Shown in pieces: positions 26,296-34,561 of a stretch of 38,324 bases of DNA. Position numbers and translations under genes: made by a program. The DNA comes from an uncultured Methylococcaceae bacterium (GTDB taxonomy: Bacteria; Pseudomonadota; Gammaproteobacteria; Methylococcales; Methylomonadaceae): NCBI GenBank assembly GCA_903945605.1, contig CAJAWH010000047.1:1-38324 (forward strand), written 5' to 3'. Position 1 is the stretch's first letter, and each line of letters begins with the position of its first letter. Under the pieces are notes generated by a model. It saw nothing but the letters and a program-made list of their open reading frames with translations, was not told the origin of the DNA and ran no database searches.

Positions 26296-27425
26296 ACCGC
26301 ACTATCTCGTTGCGTCGTCTGCGTGCCTTGTGCCACAAAGAAACACTGCAAATCATCAGAGACCCTAGCAGCAATATCATCGCCTTTGTGCTGCCCGTGC
26401 TGTTGTTGTTCATATTTGGTTATGGCATCAATCTCGATTCAACTGCCGTGCGGATTGGCGTAGTGCTGGAAGACACCAGCCCAGAAGCACGGCATTTCGC
26501 CGATAACCTGTATGGCTCGCCTTATCTGGACGTGACCACCCAACTGACCCGCTCCGCTATGGAGGAAGCCATGATAGCCGAACAAGTGCGTGGCTTTATC
26601 GTCATACCGGTGGATTTTAGCACCAAGCTAAAACGCGCCGCCGGCCCAGCCACGCCATTGCTGGTGGTCACCGACGGCAGTGCACCCAACACCGCCAGTT
26701 TTGTGCAAAATTATTTGCGTGGCGCGTGGCATGAAGGATTGCTACAACGTGCCGATGAACAAGGCAAGGCCGCCGCCCCCAACATTACCCTTGAACCCCG
26801 GTTCTGGTTCAATGCTTCCGCCGAAAGCCGGAATTACCTAATCCCCGGCTCCATCACCATCATAATAACCGTCATTGGCACGTTGCTCACCTCACTGGTG
26901 GTTGCCAGGGAATGGGAACGCGGCACCATGGAAGCCTTGTTGGCCTCGCCGGTGACGCGCACGGAACTGCTGTTGAGCAAACTGCTGCCCTATTATGTCT
27001 TGGGCATCATTTCCTTGTTCTTATGCGTGGCGGTGGCGGTGTTTATTTTGGACATCCCATTTCGCGGTTCGCTACTGGTATTATGGGGCATAGGCTCGCT
27101 ATTTTTAGCCAGTTGCTTGGGCATGGGGCTGTTATTGTCCACCAGCCTGCGCAACCAGTTCAATGCCGCCCAAGCCGCCCTGAACGCCGCGTTTCTGCCC
27201 GCCCTGATGCTGTCAGGCTTCATTTACGAAATCCGTAGTATGCCAACCGCTGTACAAGCCTTCACTTACCTAGTACCGGCACGTTATTTTGTAACCGCCA
27301 TGCAAACTATCTTTCAGGCCGGTAATGTCTGGCCGGTGTTGCTTAACAGCAGCCTTTTCCTGCTAATGTCCTCAGTGTTTTTTATTGGCATGACGGCATT
27401 AAAAACCCGTCGAGGGCTGGAATAA
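26292..27425 (+). CDS. ABC-2 type permease (YbhS-like)
   Basis: A 377-residue membrane protein of the ABC-2 permease class. One N-terminal membrane segment (IIAFVLPVLLLFIFGYGINLD) is followed by a large periplasmic domain (about residues 45-170) and five more helices, with VAREWERGTMEALLASPVTRTELLLSKLLPY as the cytosolic coupling segment and LPALMLSGFIYEIRSMP near the last pair. This is the YbhS/YhhJ pattern. It overlaps the ATPase gene by 4 bp and is 2 bp from its partner permease; the two probably form the heterodimeric transmembrane part of the efflux pump. Confidence 0.92.
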   Translation: MNRTISLRRLRALCHKETLQIIRDPSSNIIAFVLPVLLLFIFGYGINLDSTAVRIGVVLEDTSPEARHFADNLYGSPYLDVTTQLTRSAMEEAMIAEQVRGFIVIPVDFSTKLKRAAGPATPLLVVTDGSAPNTASFVQNYLRGAWHEGLLQRADEQGKAAAPNITLEPRFWFNASAESRNYLIPGSITIIITVIGTLLTSLVVAREWERGTMEALLASPVTRTELLLSKLLPYYVLGIISLFLCVAVAVFILDIPFRGSLLVLWGIGSLFLASCLGMGLLLSTSLRNQFNAAQAALNAAFLPALMLSGFIYEIRSMPTAVQAFTYLVPARYFVTAMQTIFQAGNVWPVLLNSSLFLLMSSVFFIGMTALKTRRGLE

Positions 27426-27427
27426 CC

Positions 27428-28534
27428 ATGTTGCACCGTATTGTCACGCTAGTCTTAAAAGAATTGCAGACCCTGTTACAAGACCCGCAATCACGCACCA
27501 TCCTTATTTTGCCGGTGATATTGCAATTGGCATTGTTCCCATTTGCCGCCACCCTGGAAGTCACCAACAACACCTTGGCGGTGTTCAATGAAGATAACGG
27601 CAATGAATCCTTGGAACTCATCAAACGCTTCGCGCAAGCCCAAGCGTTCAGCGAATTGCACATGCTCTATGATGAAACGGAAGTGCGCGATGCGATTGAT
27701 AACCAACAAGCATTGCTGGTCATCCGTTTTCCCGCCGATTTTTCGCGCCAACTTGCCGCAGGGCGGGGCGCGAATATCCAAGCATTGCTGGATGGGCGAC
27801 GCTCCAATAGCGGACAAATCGCCTTCGGCTATCTACAAGAGATTATTGAAAACTATTCCGAAGAGCGCGACAACCCAGCCAACCGTGCCACACCCTCGCG
27901 GTTGGTTTTCCGCCATTGGTTCAACCCTAACCTTGATTATGTCCGGCATATTGTGCCCAGTCTGGTGGCCATCATCACCACTATCAGCACACTGATTGTC
28001 ACGTCCCTATCGGTAGCACGCGAACATGAACAAGGTACGTTTGATCAACTACTGGTGTCACCGTTGACACCCAATATGATTATGGTGGGCAAAACCCTGC
28101 CCGCCATGCTGGTCGCCATAAGCCAAGCGACCATTATCCTATTGGCGGGCATCTTTATTTACCACATCCCCTTTGTCGGCTCGTTTTGGCTGCTGTATGC
28201 CAGCATGGTGTTTTACATTCTGGCCTTAGCGGGATTTGGCTTGCTGATCTCTTCTATCTGCCTCACCCAACAGCAATCATTTCTGGGGGTGTTCAGCTTT
28301 GTCATGCCCACCATTTTACTGTCGGGGTTTGTCGCACCTATCGAAAACATGCCGGTCTGGCTGCAATACTTAGACTGGTTTAACCCGCTGACGCACTTTA
28401 TTGTCATTGTCAAAGGCGTTTTCCTTAAAAACATCGGCTTGCCCTTATTGTTACACAACCTCTGGCCTTTAATGGCCATTGCCGCCGTGACCCTAGGGGC
28501 CGCCAATTGGCTATTTAACCGGCAACTGGACTAA
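27428..28534 (+). CDS. ABC-2 type permease (YbhR-like)
   Basis: A 368-residue partner permease with the same layout as its neighbour: one N-terminal membrane helix (ILILPVILQLALFPFAATLE), a periplasmic domain, and five C-terminal helices. The coupling segment is VAREHEQGTFDQLLVSPLTPNMIMVGKTLPA and the late loop LLSGFVAPIENMPVWLQYLDWFNPLTHFIVI is the YbhR hallmark. Spacing to the upstream gene is 2 bp. In E. coli YbhFSR exports drugs and Na+/Li+; the substrate here is not known. Confidence 0.92.
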   Translation: MLHRIVTLVLKELQTLLQDPQSRTILILPVILQLALFPFAATLEVTNNTLAVFNEDNGNESLELIKRFAQAQAFSELHMLYDETEVRDAIDNQQALLVIRFPADFSRQLAAGRGANIQALLDGRRSNSGQIAFGYLQEIIENYSEERDNPANRATPSRLVFRHWFNPNLDYVRHIVPSLVAIITTISTLIVTSLSVAREHEQGTFDQLLVSPLTPNMIMVGKTLPAMLVAISQATIILLAGIFIYHIPFVGSFWLLYASMVFYILALAGFGLLISSICLTQQQSFLGVFSFVMPTILLSGFVAPIENMPVWLQYLDWFNPLTHFIVIVKGVFLKNIGLPLLLHNLWPLMAIAAVTLGAANWLFNRQLD

Positions 28535-28577
28535 ACCAGCGCTTATTTGAACGGCTTGCAACATCACCACGGCTGCT

Positions 28578-30032
28578 ATGATTATTGATTCTGTCATTGT
28601 TAACACCTTACGCCGCACCGCCCTGCCCGCACTATGCCTAATGCTGGCAGCTTGCAAAGTGGGGCCTGATTACCATAAGCCGGAAACGGCATTGCCCAAA
28701 GCGTGGCTGTCAGCACCGGACAACACCAATAGCACGGGGGCTGCCCAGCATGAATTGGCTTGGTGGCAAGGCTTGCATGACCCCGTGTTAAACCAATTGA
28801 TGGTGCAAGCGGCGGCAGGCAATTGGAACGTCAGGATTGCCAATGCCCGTATCACCGAAGCACGCTCCCTGCACAATTCCGCTATTGCCGCCTTGTTCCC
28901 GACCGGTGACATGATGGCTAGTGCCACCCGCCAAGCCAACCAGATCGGTTTCCCTAACGGCGCGCCTAGCAGTCTAAAAAGCGCCGTCAAGCAACCGTTT
29001 AATATCTTTAAAACAGGGTTCGATGCCAGCTGGGAATTGGATTTGTTTGGCGGACATCGGCGTGAGGCGGAATCAACCAAAGACGAATGGGAAGCCAGCA
29101 TTATTTCCCGCGAGGACAGTCTAATCAGTGTCTTGGCTGAAGTGGCCCGCAGCTATATTGACATCCGCCAATATCAGGCACAATTGCAGATTGCCAAGGA
29201 CATCTTGGCAGCCGACCAAGCAATTTGCGCCATCACCGAACAACGGCTTGCCCTAGGCGATACCGCTGGCCTTGATGTTGCCAAGGTGCAAGCACAGCAA
29301 GAGCATGACCGGACACAGTTGCCTTATTACCAAAACCAACTGGCGCAAGCAGAATTCAGCTTGGACGTATTATTGGGCGAACCACCCGGTGAAGCCCATA
29401 AGCGGGTTAGTGCCACGGCTGCAATACCAACCGCTGATCAAAAGCTAGTACTGGACGCACCGGCGGCAGTGATCGCGCAACGCCCCGATATCCGCAATGC
29501 CGAACGCAAATTGGCCGCCGCCACTGCACAACAAGGTGTTGCCTTAGCCAAGTTTTTTCCGGACATTTCTTTGACCGGTTTTATCGGGCTTTTCAACACC
29601 AATGCCGGTAGCTTTTTAAGTGCGGGCAGCAAATCCTGGGGCATGGGTGGCAACATACTCTGGCCTATCTTGAGTTATGGCTCGCTATCCGCCAATTTGC
29701 ATGGCGCCGACGCAAAACAACAAGAGGCTTTGGCAGTGTACCAACAAACCATCATTGCCGCCCTGTCCGATGTGGAGCGGTCATTTTCCGCCTATACCCA
29801 GCAAACGCAATACCAGCAAATCTTGGCAACGGCGACCGCTAGTGACCTGAGCGTTTACCAGATTGCCTTGGGGCGTCACCAAGCCGGATTAGCCTCGTTT
29901 TTGGAAGTGCTGGATGCCCAACGCCGACTGTATGCGGCGCAAAATCAGCTGGCTTTGGCTAAAGCGCAAACCGCACAGGATTTGGTTGCGGTTTATAAAA
30001 GTCTGGGCGGGGGATGGGAATTGTTGCGTTAA
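28578..30032 (+). CDS. Outer-membrane efflux lipoprotein (NodT/OprM family)
   Basis: A 484-residue outer-membrane factor. The N-terminus carries a lipoprotein signal with lipobox LMLAAC (lipid-attached Cys26), followed by KVGPDYHKPE, the classic start of mature NodT/OprM proteins. Two repeated alpha-hairpin and beta-strand halves follow; conserved pieces are WELDLFGGHRREAE, VARSYIDIRQYQAQL, LGEPPG and QRPDIRNAERKLAAATAQQGVALAKFFPDISLTG. It would form the trimeric exit duct for the ABC pump encoded by the four genes upstream, from which it is separated by only 43 bp. E. coli ybhGFSR has no such dedicated gene, so this operon is self-contained. Confidence 0.93.
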   Translation: MIIDSVIVNTLRRTALPALCLMLAACKVGPDYHKPETALPKAWLSAPDNTNSTGAAQHELAWWQGLHDPVLNQLMVQAAAGNWNVRIANARITEARSLHNSAIAALFPTGDMMASATRQANQIGFPNGAPSSLKSAVKQPFNIFKTGFDASWELDLFGGHRREAESTKDEWEASIISREDSLISVLAEVARSYIDIRQYQAQLQIAKDILAADQAICAITEQRLALGDTAGLDVAKVQAQQEHDRTQLPYYQNQLAQAEFSLDVLLGEPPGEAHKRVSATAAIPTADQKLVLDAPAAVIAQRPDIRNAERKLAAATAQQGVALAKFFPDISLTGFIGLFNTNAGSFLSAGSKSWGMGGNILWPILSYGSLSANLHGADAKQQEALAVYQQTIIAALSDVERSFSAYTQQTQYQQILATATASDLSVYQIALGRHQAGLASFLEVLDAQRRLYAAQNQLALAKAQTAQDLVAVYKSLGGGWELLR

Positions 30033-30089
30033 ACGTGTGGCCTGACATTTGCCGAGTATTCATAACCAATAACCTTTTGAGTAAGCCCA

Positions 30090-30860
30090 ATGCCCGCACT
30101 ACCCCTAGCCTTTGAAGAACTGGGCAACCCAGACCATGCCCCGTTATTGATAGTGCATGGTTTTTTTGCCTCTTCCCGCAATTGGCGGCTAATGGCGGAA
30201 AAATTCGCCAGCTATTTTCATGTGTATTTGCTGGACATGCGTAACCACGGCTTATCACCACAGCACCCGCAGATGGATTACCCTACCATGACGACGGACG
30301 TGTTGGACTTTATGGATAGGCAGGGGCTTGATAGCGTGAGCCTATTGGGCCACAGCATGGGCGGCAAAATTGCCATGTGGCTGGCCTTGCACCACCCGCA
30401 CCGGATTGACCATCTGGTGGTTGCCGATATTGCCCCGGTCAGCTATATACATAGCTTTGACAATACCATCAATGCATTGAAAAGCTTACCCTTGGCAAAC
30501 ATCAGCAACCGCAAACAAGCGGAGCAATGGCTTGCCGCCGCCATTCCTGAATTAAGTTACCGGCAGTTTTTGTTGCAAAATTTGGTGCTGCAAACGGGGC
30601 ATTACCGTTGGCGGGTCAATTTGGACGTGTTTTTTAACATGGCACCGCATATTATCGCCTTCCCTGACACAGAAGGGATGTTGCCATTTTATGGCCATGC
30701 CTTGTTTGTTGCTGGTGCGGATTCTGGTTATGTTAAGGCTGATGATTTGGATGAGTTGTTTCCTACAGCCAAGTTGTGCTTTATAGCGAATGCGGGACAT
30801 TGGCTGCATGTGCAGCAACCCGATGTTTTTTTTGAGCAGGTGTGTTGTTTTTTGCTTTAA
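30090..30860 (+). CDS. Alpha/beta hydrolase (YbfF-like esterase)
   Basis: A 256-residue alpha/beta hydrolase. The oxyanion segment is LLIVHGFFASSRNW, the nucleophile elbow GHSMGG has Ser89, an acid is likely in the DMRNHG–DYPTMTTDVLDFMD region or later, and the catalytic histidine is in NAGHWLHVQQP near the end. The motifs VYLLDMRNHGLSPQ and SLLGHSMGGKIAMWLAL match the YbfF group of acyl-ester hydrolases. It follows the efflux operon by 57 bp and may be a separate housekeeping gene. Its 3' end runs against the decayed antitoxin on the other strand. Confidence 0.9.
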   Translation: MPALPLAFEELGNPDHAPLLIVHGFFASSRNWRLMAEKFASYFHVYLLDMRNHGLSPQHPQMDYPTMTTDVLDFMDRQGLDSVSLLGHSMGGKIAMWLALHHPHRIDHLVVADIAPVSYIHSFDNTINALKSLPLANISNRKQAEQWLAAAIPELSYRQFLLQNLVLQTGHYRWRVNLDVFFNMAPHIIAFPDTEGMLPFYGHALFVAGADSGYVKADDLDELFPTAKLCFIANAGHWLHVQQPDVFFEQVCCFLL

Positions 30861-30861
30861 G

Positions 30862-31175
30862 CAATGGCACCAGTCCTTTTTTGGCAACCAGCGACAACAG
30901 CTTTATGGAAGCCCCTTGCGGGTGTTTCTCGCCGCGTTCCCATTGGCTAACTAGCTAGTGGTGACGTTCAAGTGTCGGGCAATGACAGCTTGGCTGGCTC
31001 GTTCGTGTTGCCATATGGCAAGAATTTCTTCCGGTTGCAAAGGTTTCACGGGAATTAGGCACAATCTGTCGAACTGGCGCATAGTGATTTTTTTCATCAC
31101 GCCCGCCGCCTCATACAAGCCTTCGGCTGTTTCATGCACGGATGCCATCAATTGGCTACGGTATTGTTTTTTCAT
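30862..31175 (-). pseudogene. Frameshifted HTH antitoxin (HigA-like)
   Basis: The minus strand from ATG 31175 encodes KKQYRSQLMASVHETAEGL, ITMRQFDRLCL, LQPEEILAIWQHERASQAVIARHLNVTTS and then stops at 30951-30953. One frame over, the protein continues as LVSQWERGEKHPQG and IKLLSLVAKKGL, exactly the rest of the XRE domain that antitoxins of this family carry. Adding a single C between AGC and TAG restores the reading, so one base has been lost. Downstream the frame runs on into the end of the hydrolase gene. In the functional family the protein pairs with a RelE/HigB-like toxin, whose remnant lies directly upstream, and represses the operon. Confidence 0.8.
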
Positions 31176-31420
31176 TGCAGATCACCTCAATTAAGTTTTG
31201 TTTTGTTGTGCCCTGCACAAGGTCAGCCTCGTTATAATTCAGTAGTGCCGCTGCCAATTGGCGCAAAGCTTCCAGTTAGTCAGCCGCTATGATGTCTTTT
31301 TCGTGCTTGGCAAAGCCATGCACAAAAACGCCCATTTGCCCGAGCGGAATAAAATCAGGGTTCGGAAGCCACCCGATACGGCTATTTTTTAGTTACCACG
31401 ATACCGTTCAACTCCAGACG
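31156..31420 (-). pseudogene. Decayed RelE/HigB-like toxin remnant
   Basis: Reading the minus strand, one frame gives IAVSGGFRTLILFRSGKWAF and the next gives GVFVHGFAKHEKDII, an in-frame TAA at 31276-31278, then LEALRQLAAALLNY and a tail overlapping the antitoxin start by 20 bases. Together these reconstruct the C-terminal two thirds of a RelE-type toxin (SGGFRTL...RxGxxAFFVHGFAKxEKxNI...ELxALKxLA). At least one frameshift and one stop codon are present, and the N-terminus is not recognisable. The toxin is certainly non-functional. The toxin-first order and overlap are those of a RelE/HigB–HigA type module. Confidence 0.75.
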
Positions 31421-31539
31421 TACAAAAAAACTCCTACAGTTCTCCGATTACATTTTACTGCCATTGCCCAATAATACGCTTCATAAATTGATTAAAGCAG
31501 TAAATATCCCCACTTCCACTCGTTTCAGGAGATCATGCA

Positions 31540-31911
31540 ATGAACGACACACAACAAAACAAATGCCATACCATCATCCACAGTAGTGCCAGCATCTGTG
31601 CTGCTGTAGGTGCAGGCATGGCGCAAGTGCCAGGTTCCGACAGTCTGGTGATTGTTCCCATTCAAGTTGGGATGATTGTCTCACTTGGTGCCGTTTTTGG
31701 CATTGCGATGGATGAAAGTGCGGCAAAAGCCAGTTTGGCAACCGCTACCGCAACAATGGTAGGTCGCGGCATTTCACAAGCCTTGCTCGGATGGATTCCA
31801 GGTTATGGCAATGCCCTAAATGCTTCAACGGCATTTGCCGTCACCGAATCGGTCGGATGGGCAGTGGCAAACGATTTTGCGACCCAAAATTCACTCAACT
31901 ATCAACGGTAA
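31540..31911 (+). CDS. Small glycine-rich membrane protein, DUF697-like
   Basis: A 123-residue protein with two or three weak hydrophobic segments rich in Gly, Ala and Ser: SASICAAVGAGMAQVPGSD, VPIQVGMIVSLGAVFGIAM, and a C-terminal part with MVGRGISQALLGWIPGYGNALNASTAFAVTESVGWAVA. The order (histidine near the start, PGSDxxxIxPIQxxMI, GRGxSQ, GWIPGxGNxxNA) resembles the DUF697/YcjF-type region found alone in small bacterial proteins; function unknown. A good Shine–Dalgarno (CAGGAG, 8 bases upstream) supports the ATG at 31540. It sits between the decayed toxin–antitoxin and the kinase gene, and a hairpin downstream probably separates it from the latter. Confidence 0.7.
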   Translation: MNDTQQNKCHTIIHSSASICAAVGAGMAQVPGSDSLVIVPIQVGMIVSLGAVFGIAMDESAAKASLATATATMVGRGISQALLGWIPGYGNALNASTAFAVTESVGWAVANDFATQNSLNYQR

Positions 31912-31924
31912 ATAACGTTGTAAG

Positions 31925-31951
31925 ATAGCGGCAAGGAAGCTGCTATTATTT
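31925..31951 (+). terminator. Hairpin with short T-rich tail
   Basis: ATAGCGGC and GCTGCTAT form an 8-bp stem (one G·U pair) around a six-base loop, followed by TATTT. It lies between the small membrane protein and the kinase gene. The tail is weak, so termination may be partial. Confidence 0.35.
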
Positions 31952-31985
31952 AGCCGAGCGTAACCAACACGATTGGACACAAACC

Positions 31986-34487
31986 ATGAAGAATGAACAA
32001 GAAACAGAGAAAGGAAAAGAGCGCGAATGCCAAAGCAGTGATCTATATCTAGGGGATTGCGGGGAACCGAGTTCTTTGTCTCAAAAGAGTGTGGACGATA
32101 AAAAACAAGACTACAACGTTGCCCTTAACTATGCTGAAGCAGGAAATCCATCATATATGGTTAAATTAGCGAGGTACTATTTTTATGGTATTGGCGTTGA
32201 ACGAGATTATAACCAAGCCGTCAATTGGCTTGAAAAAGCAGCCAAGCTCTGCCATTTTGGCGCTCAGGTCATTCTAACAGACTATTATCTTGAGGGGCCA
32301 GACGCTATAAAAAATTACAATCAAGCGGTTAAATGGCTTAAAAAAATAGTTGGATATACTGGGCTACCCAAACAAAAATTACCTTTTGAATATGATGCGC
32401 AGCAGATACAATTAGATGCTCAATGCAAATTAGCGTATTGCTATTTTAATGGCTATGGCGTTGAAAAAAATCCAGTAAAAGCTGTTACATGGCTAAAAAA
32501 AGCTGCTTTACAAGGTTATGCACCAGCTCAAATTAAATTATCCGATTGCTATGAACAAGGAGTTGGTGTAGCCAAAGACCCGATTCAATCTGTTGAATGG
32601 TTAGAAAAAGCTGCTGGATTATTGGAAATCCCTATTGAGGGCGTTAATAATCAAATGTATTATTTTGAAAGAAATGCGAATTACGATGCCCAGCGAATTG
32701 CACAGGTTAAATTAGGTTCAATCTATTTAAAAAATGAAAACTATTTGGAAGCGATAAAATATTATAAAGGGTCTTTAGAACTGATTGATATTAATAGTTC
32801 ACTTAAAATATTTAAAGACAATGAATTAGGAAAAGTTAATGCAATATTAGGTATTTGTTATTATTATACCAACGAAACTGCATTAGCTTTAGATGCTCTT
32901 AAAAAAGCTGTAGATAATAATTATGAAATTGGGTATTTGTGGATAGGATTTATTAATCATCTACATAGTAAACTTACTTATTTGGAGAGAATAAGTAAAT
33001 ATGTAAATTCACATGCGTATTTACCTAAGTATATAGGTGGGTTTTCATCTAGGTTTCAACCGGATGGGAAAATATCACTAGAGTGTCCCTATGAAGAAAA
33101 AATATCAGATTCGCTTCATCAGTGGGCTTTTCATTTTTTTCAGGATATGGAAAATTTTTTTGATGACGACCTGATTAACAGTTTTTTCCCTAGTGAAGTC
33201 ATTAATTTTTTAGATGATAACAAATATTCCCCTGCTAAAGTAATTTTAGCTATTTATTACCGTGACAATGAAAATGAAAAATTAAAATACTTGCGACAGG
33301 CATCATCTAACAACGATATGCTGGCTGATTTTATTTTAGGGAAACACTATCAGTATAAAGGTAGCCTTGATAAAGCAATCCAGTATTTTGAAAAAATTAA
33401 TGAACATAGAAAATTAAAACTTTCCCCAAGTGAAAAAACAATATCAACAGAAAACGGATATTCTTTACTTATCCAAGCCTTTCTATTTTATTCAGCTAAA
33501 GAAGAGCTTAGTAATGTTAAGCATCAGATGGAGTTAGAAGAAAAAAACAAAGAACTTGAATCGAGTAACGAAGGACTTAATTCAGCCAACCATCGAATGC
33601 AGAGCTTAGTTGAACAGTTTACCCATACCCTAGGTAATGTCATCTTCCCAGATACTATTTATCAAGTTGCCGAACGCTTAAAGAATAACCCAGAATGTCG
33701 TAAAGATGCTTTATTACTACATGAAGCTTATCATTCTGAGATAACCATCAAGCTACAAGGCGAATTATTACGTCAACGTTATGGCAACTCTAATCCTGAA
33801 AAATTTCGCCAAATTGTTAGAAGGTGTCGCCGAAGCCAGAATGATGTGGACAAAACAAAATCCATAGAAACTATTCTTGACTATGCTGCAAGCAGGGTAA
33901 CCGCCCGATTTCTCAATCAACATTATGCGGGACTAACTAGCATTCGTGATAAAATTTTATCCAAGAAAAAAACAACCCTTGATGTTTTGAAGAAAAAATT
34001 TGAGGATGACATTTTACTCAACACATCATTAACACCTATTGCATGGATTAACCAAAATTTGCGCCCTATTAAAATAGCCGAAATAAGCCCGCTATGGAAA
34101 ATGGTTTTTATACTTTCTGAAAGTCATGCCGAAGCACTATTGTTTGGTTATTTTTCTGAAATTTTGTTTAATGCATTTAAATATGCCGATCATGATAAAG
34201 ATGATTTTTTAACAATAGCTTTTAGTGAAAAAACTACCAACGACAAAACGTACTTGAGTTGTAGCTGGGTGAATCCGGTTAAAGAAAAAACCCTAGTAAT
34301 ACAAGGCACAGGGAAAGGCTTAAATGCCATCCAGGAGGATTTAAAGCAGTTAAACAATACCGAAAATCCAGAAGAAAGTCTATTGATTTATCAAAAAAAC
34401 AATAAATTTCAGGTAACTTTTTTTTTTAAAGAAGACATTCTCTATACAAAACCAGTTTCAGAAGAAGATTTGAATTTATTTTTATAA
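31986..34487 (+). CDS. Sel1-repeat sensor with histidine-kinase-like C-terminus
   Basis: An 833-residue protein with no membrane segment or signal peptide. Residues about 50-215 hold Sel1-like repeats (MVKLARYYFYGIGVERDYNQAVNWLEKAA, LAYCYFNGYGVEKNPVKAVTWLKKAA); residues about 235-475 are further TPR/Sel1-like helices. A coiled coil at about 505-540 (KNKELESSNEGLNSAN) leads to a dimerisation-helix-like segment FTHTLGN with His547, the candidate phospho-acceptor. The C-terminus resembles a GHKL ATPase: N-box SEILFNAFKYA (Glu725, Asn729) and G-box GTGKGL (774-779). I see no clear D-box. The gene is strongly AT-rich compared with the first 30 kb. It is 74 bp upstream of a receiver-domain protein in the same direction, so both likely form a phosphorelay. 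The Sel1/TPR part is presumably the sensor. The input signal is unknown. Confidence 0.8.
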   Translation: MKNEQETEKGKERECQSSDLYLGDCGEPSSLSQKSVDDKKQDYNVALNYAEAGNPSYMVKLARYYFYGIGVERDYNQAVNWLEKAAKLCHFGAQVILTDYYLEGPDAIKNYNQAVKWLKKIVGYTGLPKQKLPFEYDAQQIQLDAQCKLAYCYFNGYGVEKNPVKAVTWLKKAALQGYAPAQIKLSDCYEQGVGVAKDPIQSVEWLEKAAGLLEIPIEGVNNQMYYFERNANYDAQRIAQVKLGSIYLKNENYLEAIKYYKGSLELIDINSSLKIFKDNELGKVNAILGICYYYTNETALALDALKKAVDNNYEIGYLWIGFINHLHSKLTYLERISKYVNSHAYLPKYIGGFSSRFQPDGKISLECPYEEKISDSLHQWAFHFFQDMENFFDDDLINSFFPSEVINFLDDNKYSPAKVILAIYYRDNENEKLKYLRQASSNNDMLADFILGKHYQYKGSLDKAIQYFEKINEHRKLKLSPSEKTISTENGYSLLIQAFLFYSAKEELSNVKHQMELEEKNKELESSNEGLNSANHRMQSLVEQFTHTLGNVIFPDTIYQVAERLKNNPECRKDALLLHEAYHSEITIKLQGELLRQRYGNSNPEKFRQIVRRCRRSQNDVDKTKSIETILDYAASRVTARFLNQHYAGLTSIRDKILSKKKTTLDVLKKKFEDDILLNTSLTPIAWINQNLRPIKIAEISPLWKMVFILSESHAEALLFGYFSEILFNAFKYADHDKDDFLTIAFSEKTTNDKTYLSCSWVNPVKEKTLVIQGTGKGLNAIQEDLKQLNNTENPEESLLIYQKNNKFQVTFFFKEDILYTKPVSEEDLNLFL

Positions 34488-34493
34488 AATTGT

Positions 34494-34559
34494 TGGTAAA
34501 TTAGGTAGTATTTTTTTTCATAACTATAAATTAACCATCACCAAATTTTTAACTTACCA
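34494..34559. repeat. Inverted repeat flanking the kinase–receiver intergenic gap
   Basis: TGGTAAATTA (34494-34503) and TAACTTACCA (34550-34559) are reverse complements with one mismatch, at the two ends of the 74-bp gap and bracketing a run of eight T. The right arm ends 2 bp before the next ATG, so folding would hide its start region. It could tune translation of the receiver protein or be an operator. Confidence 0.35.
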
Positions 34560-34561
34560 CT

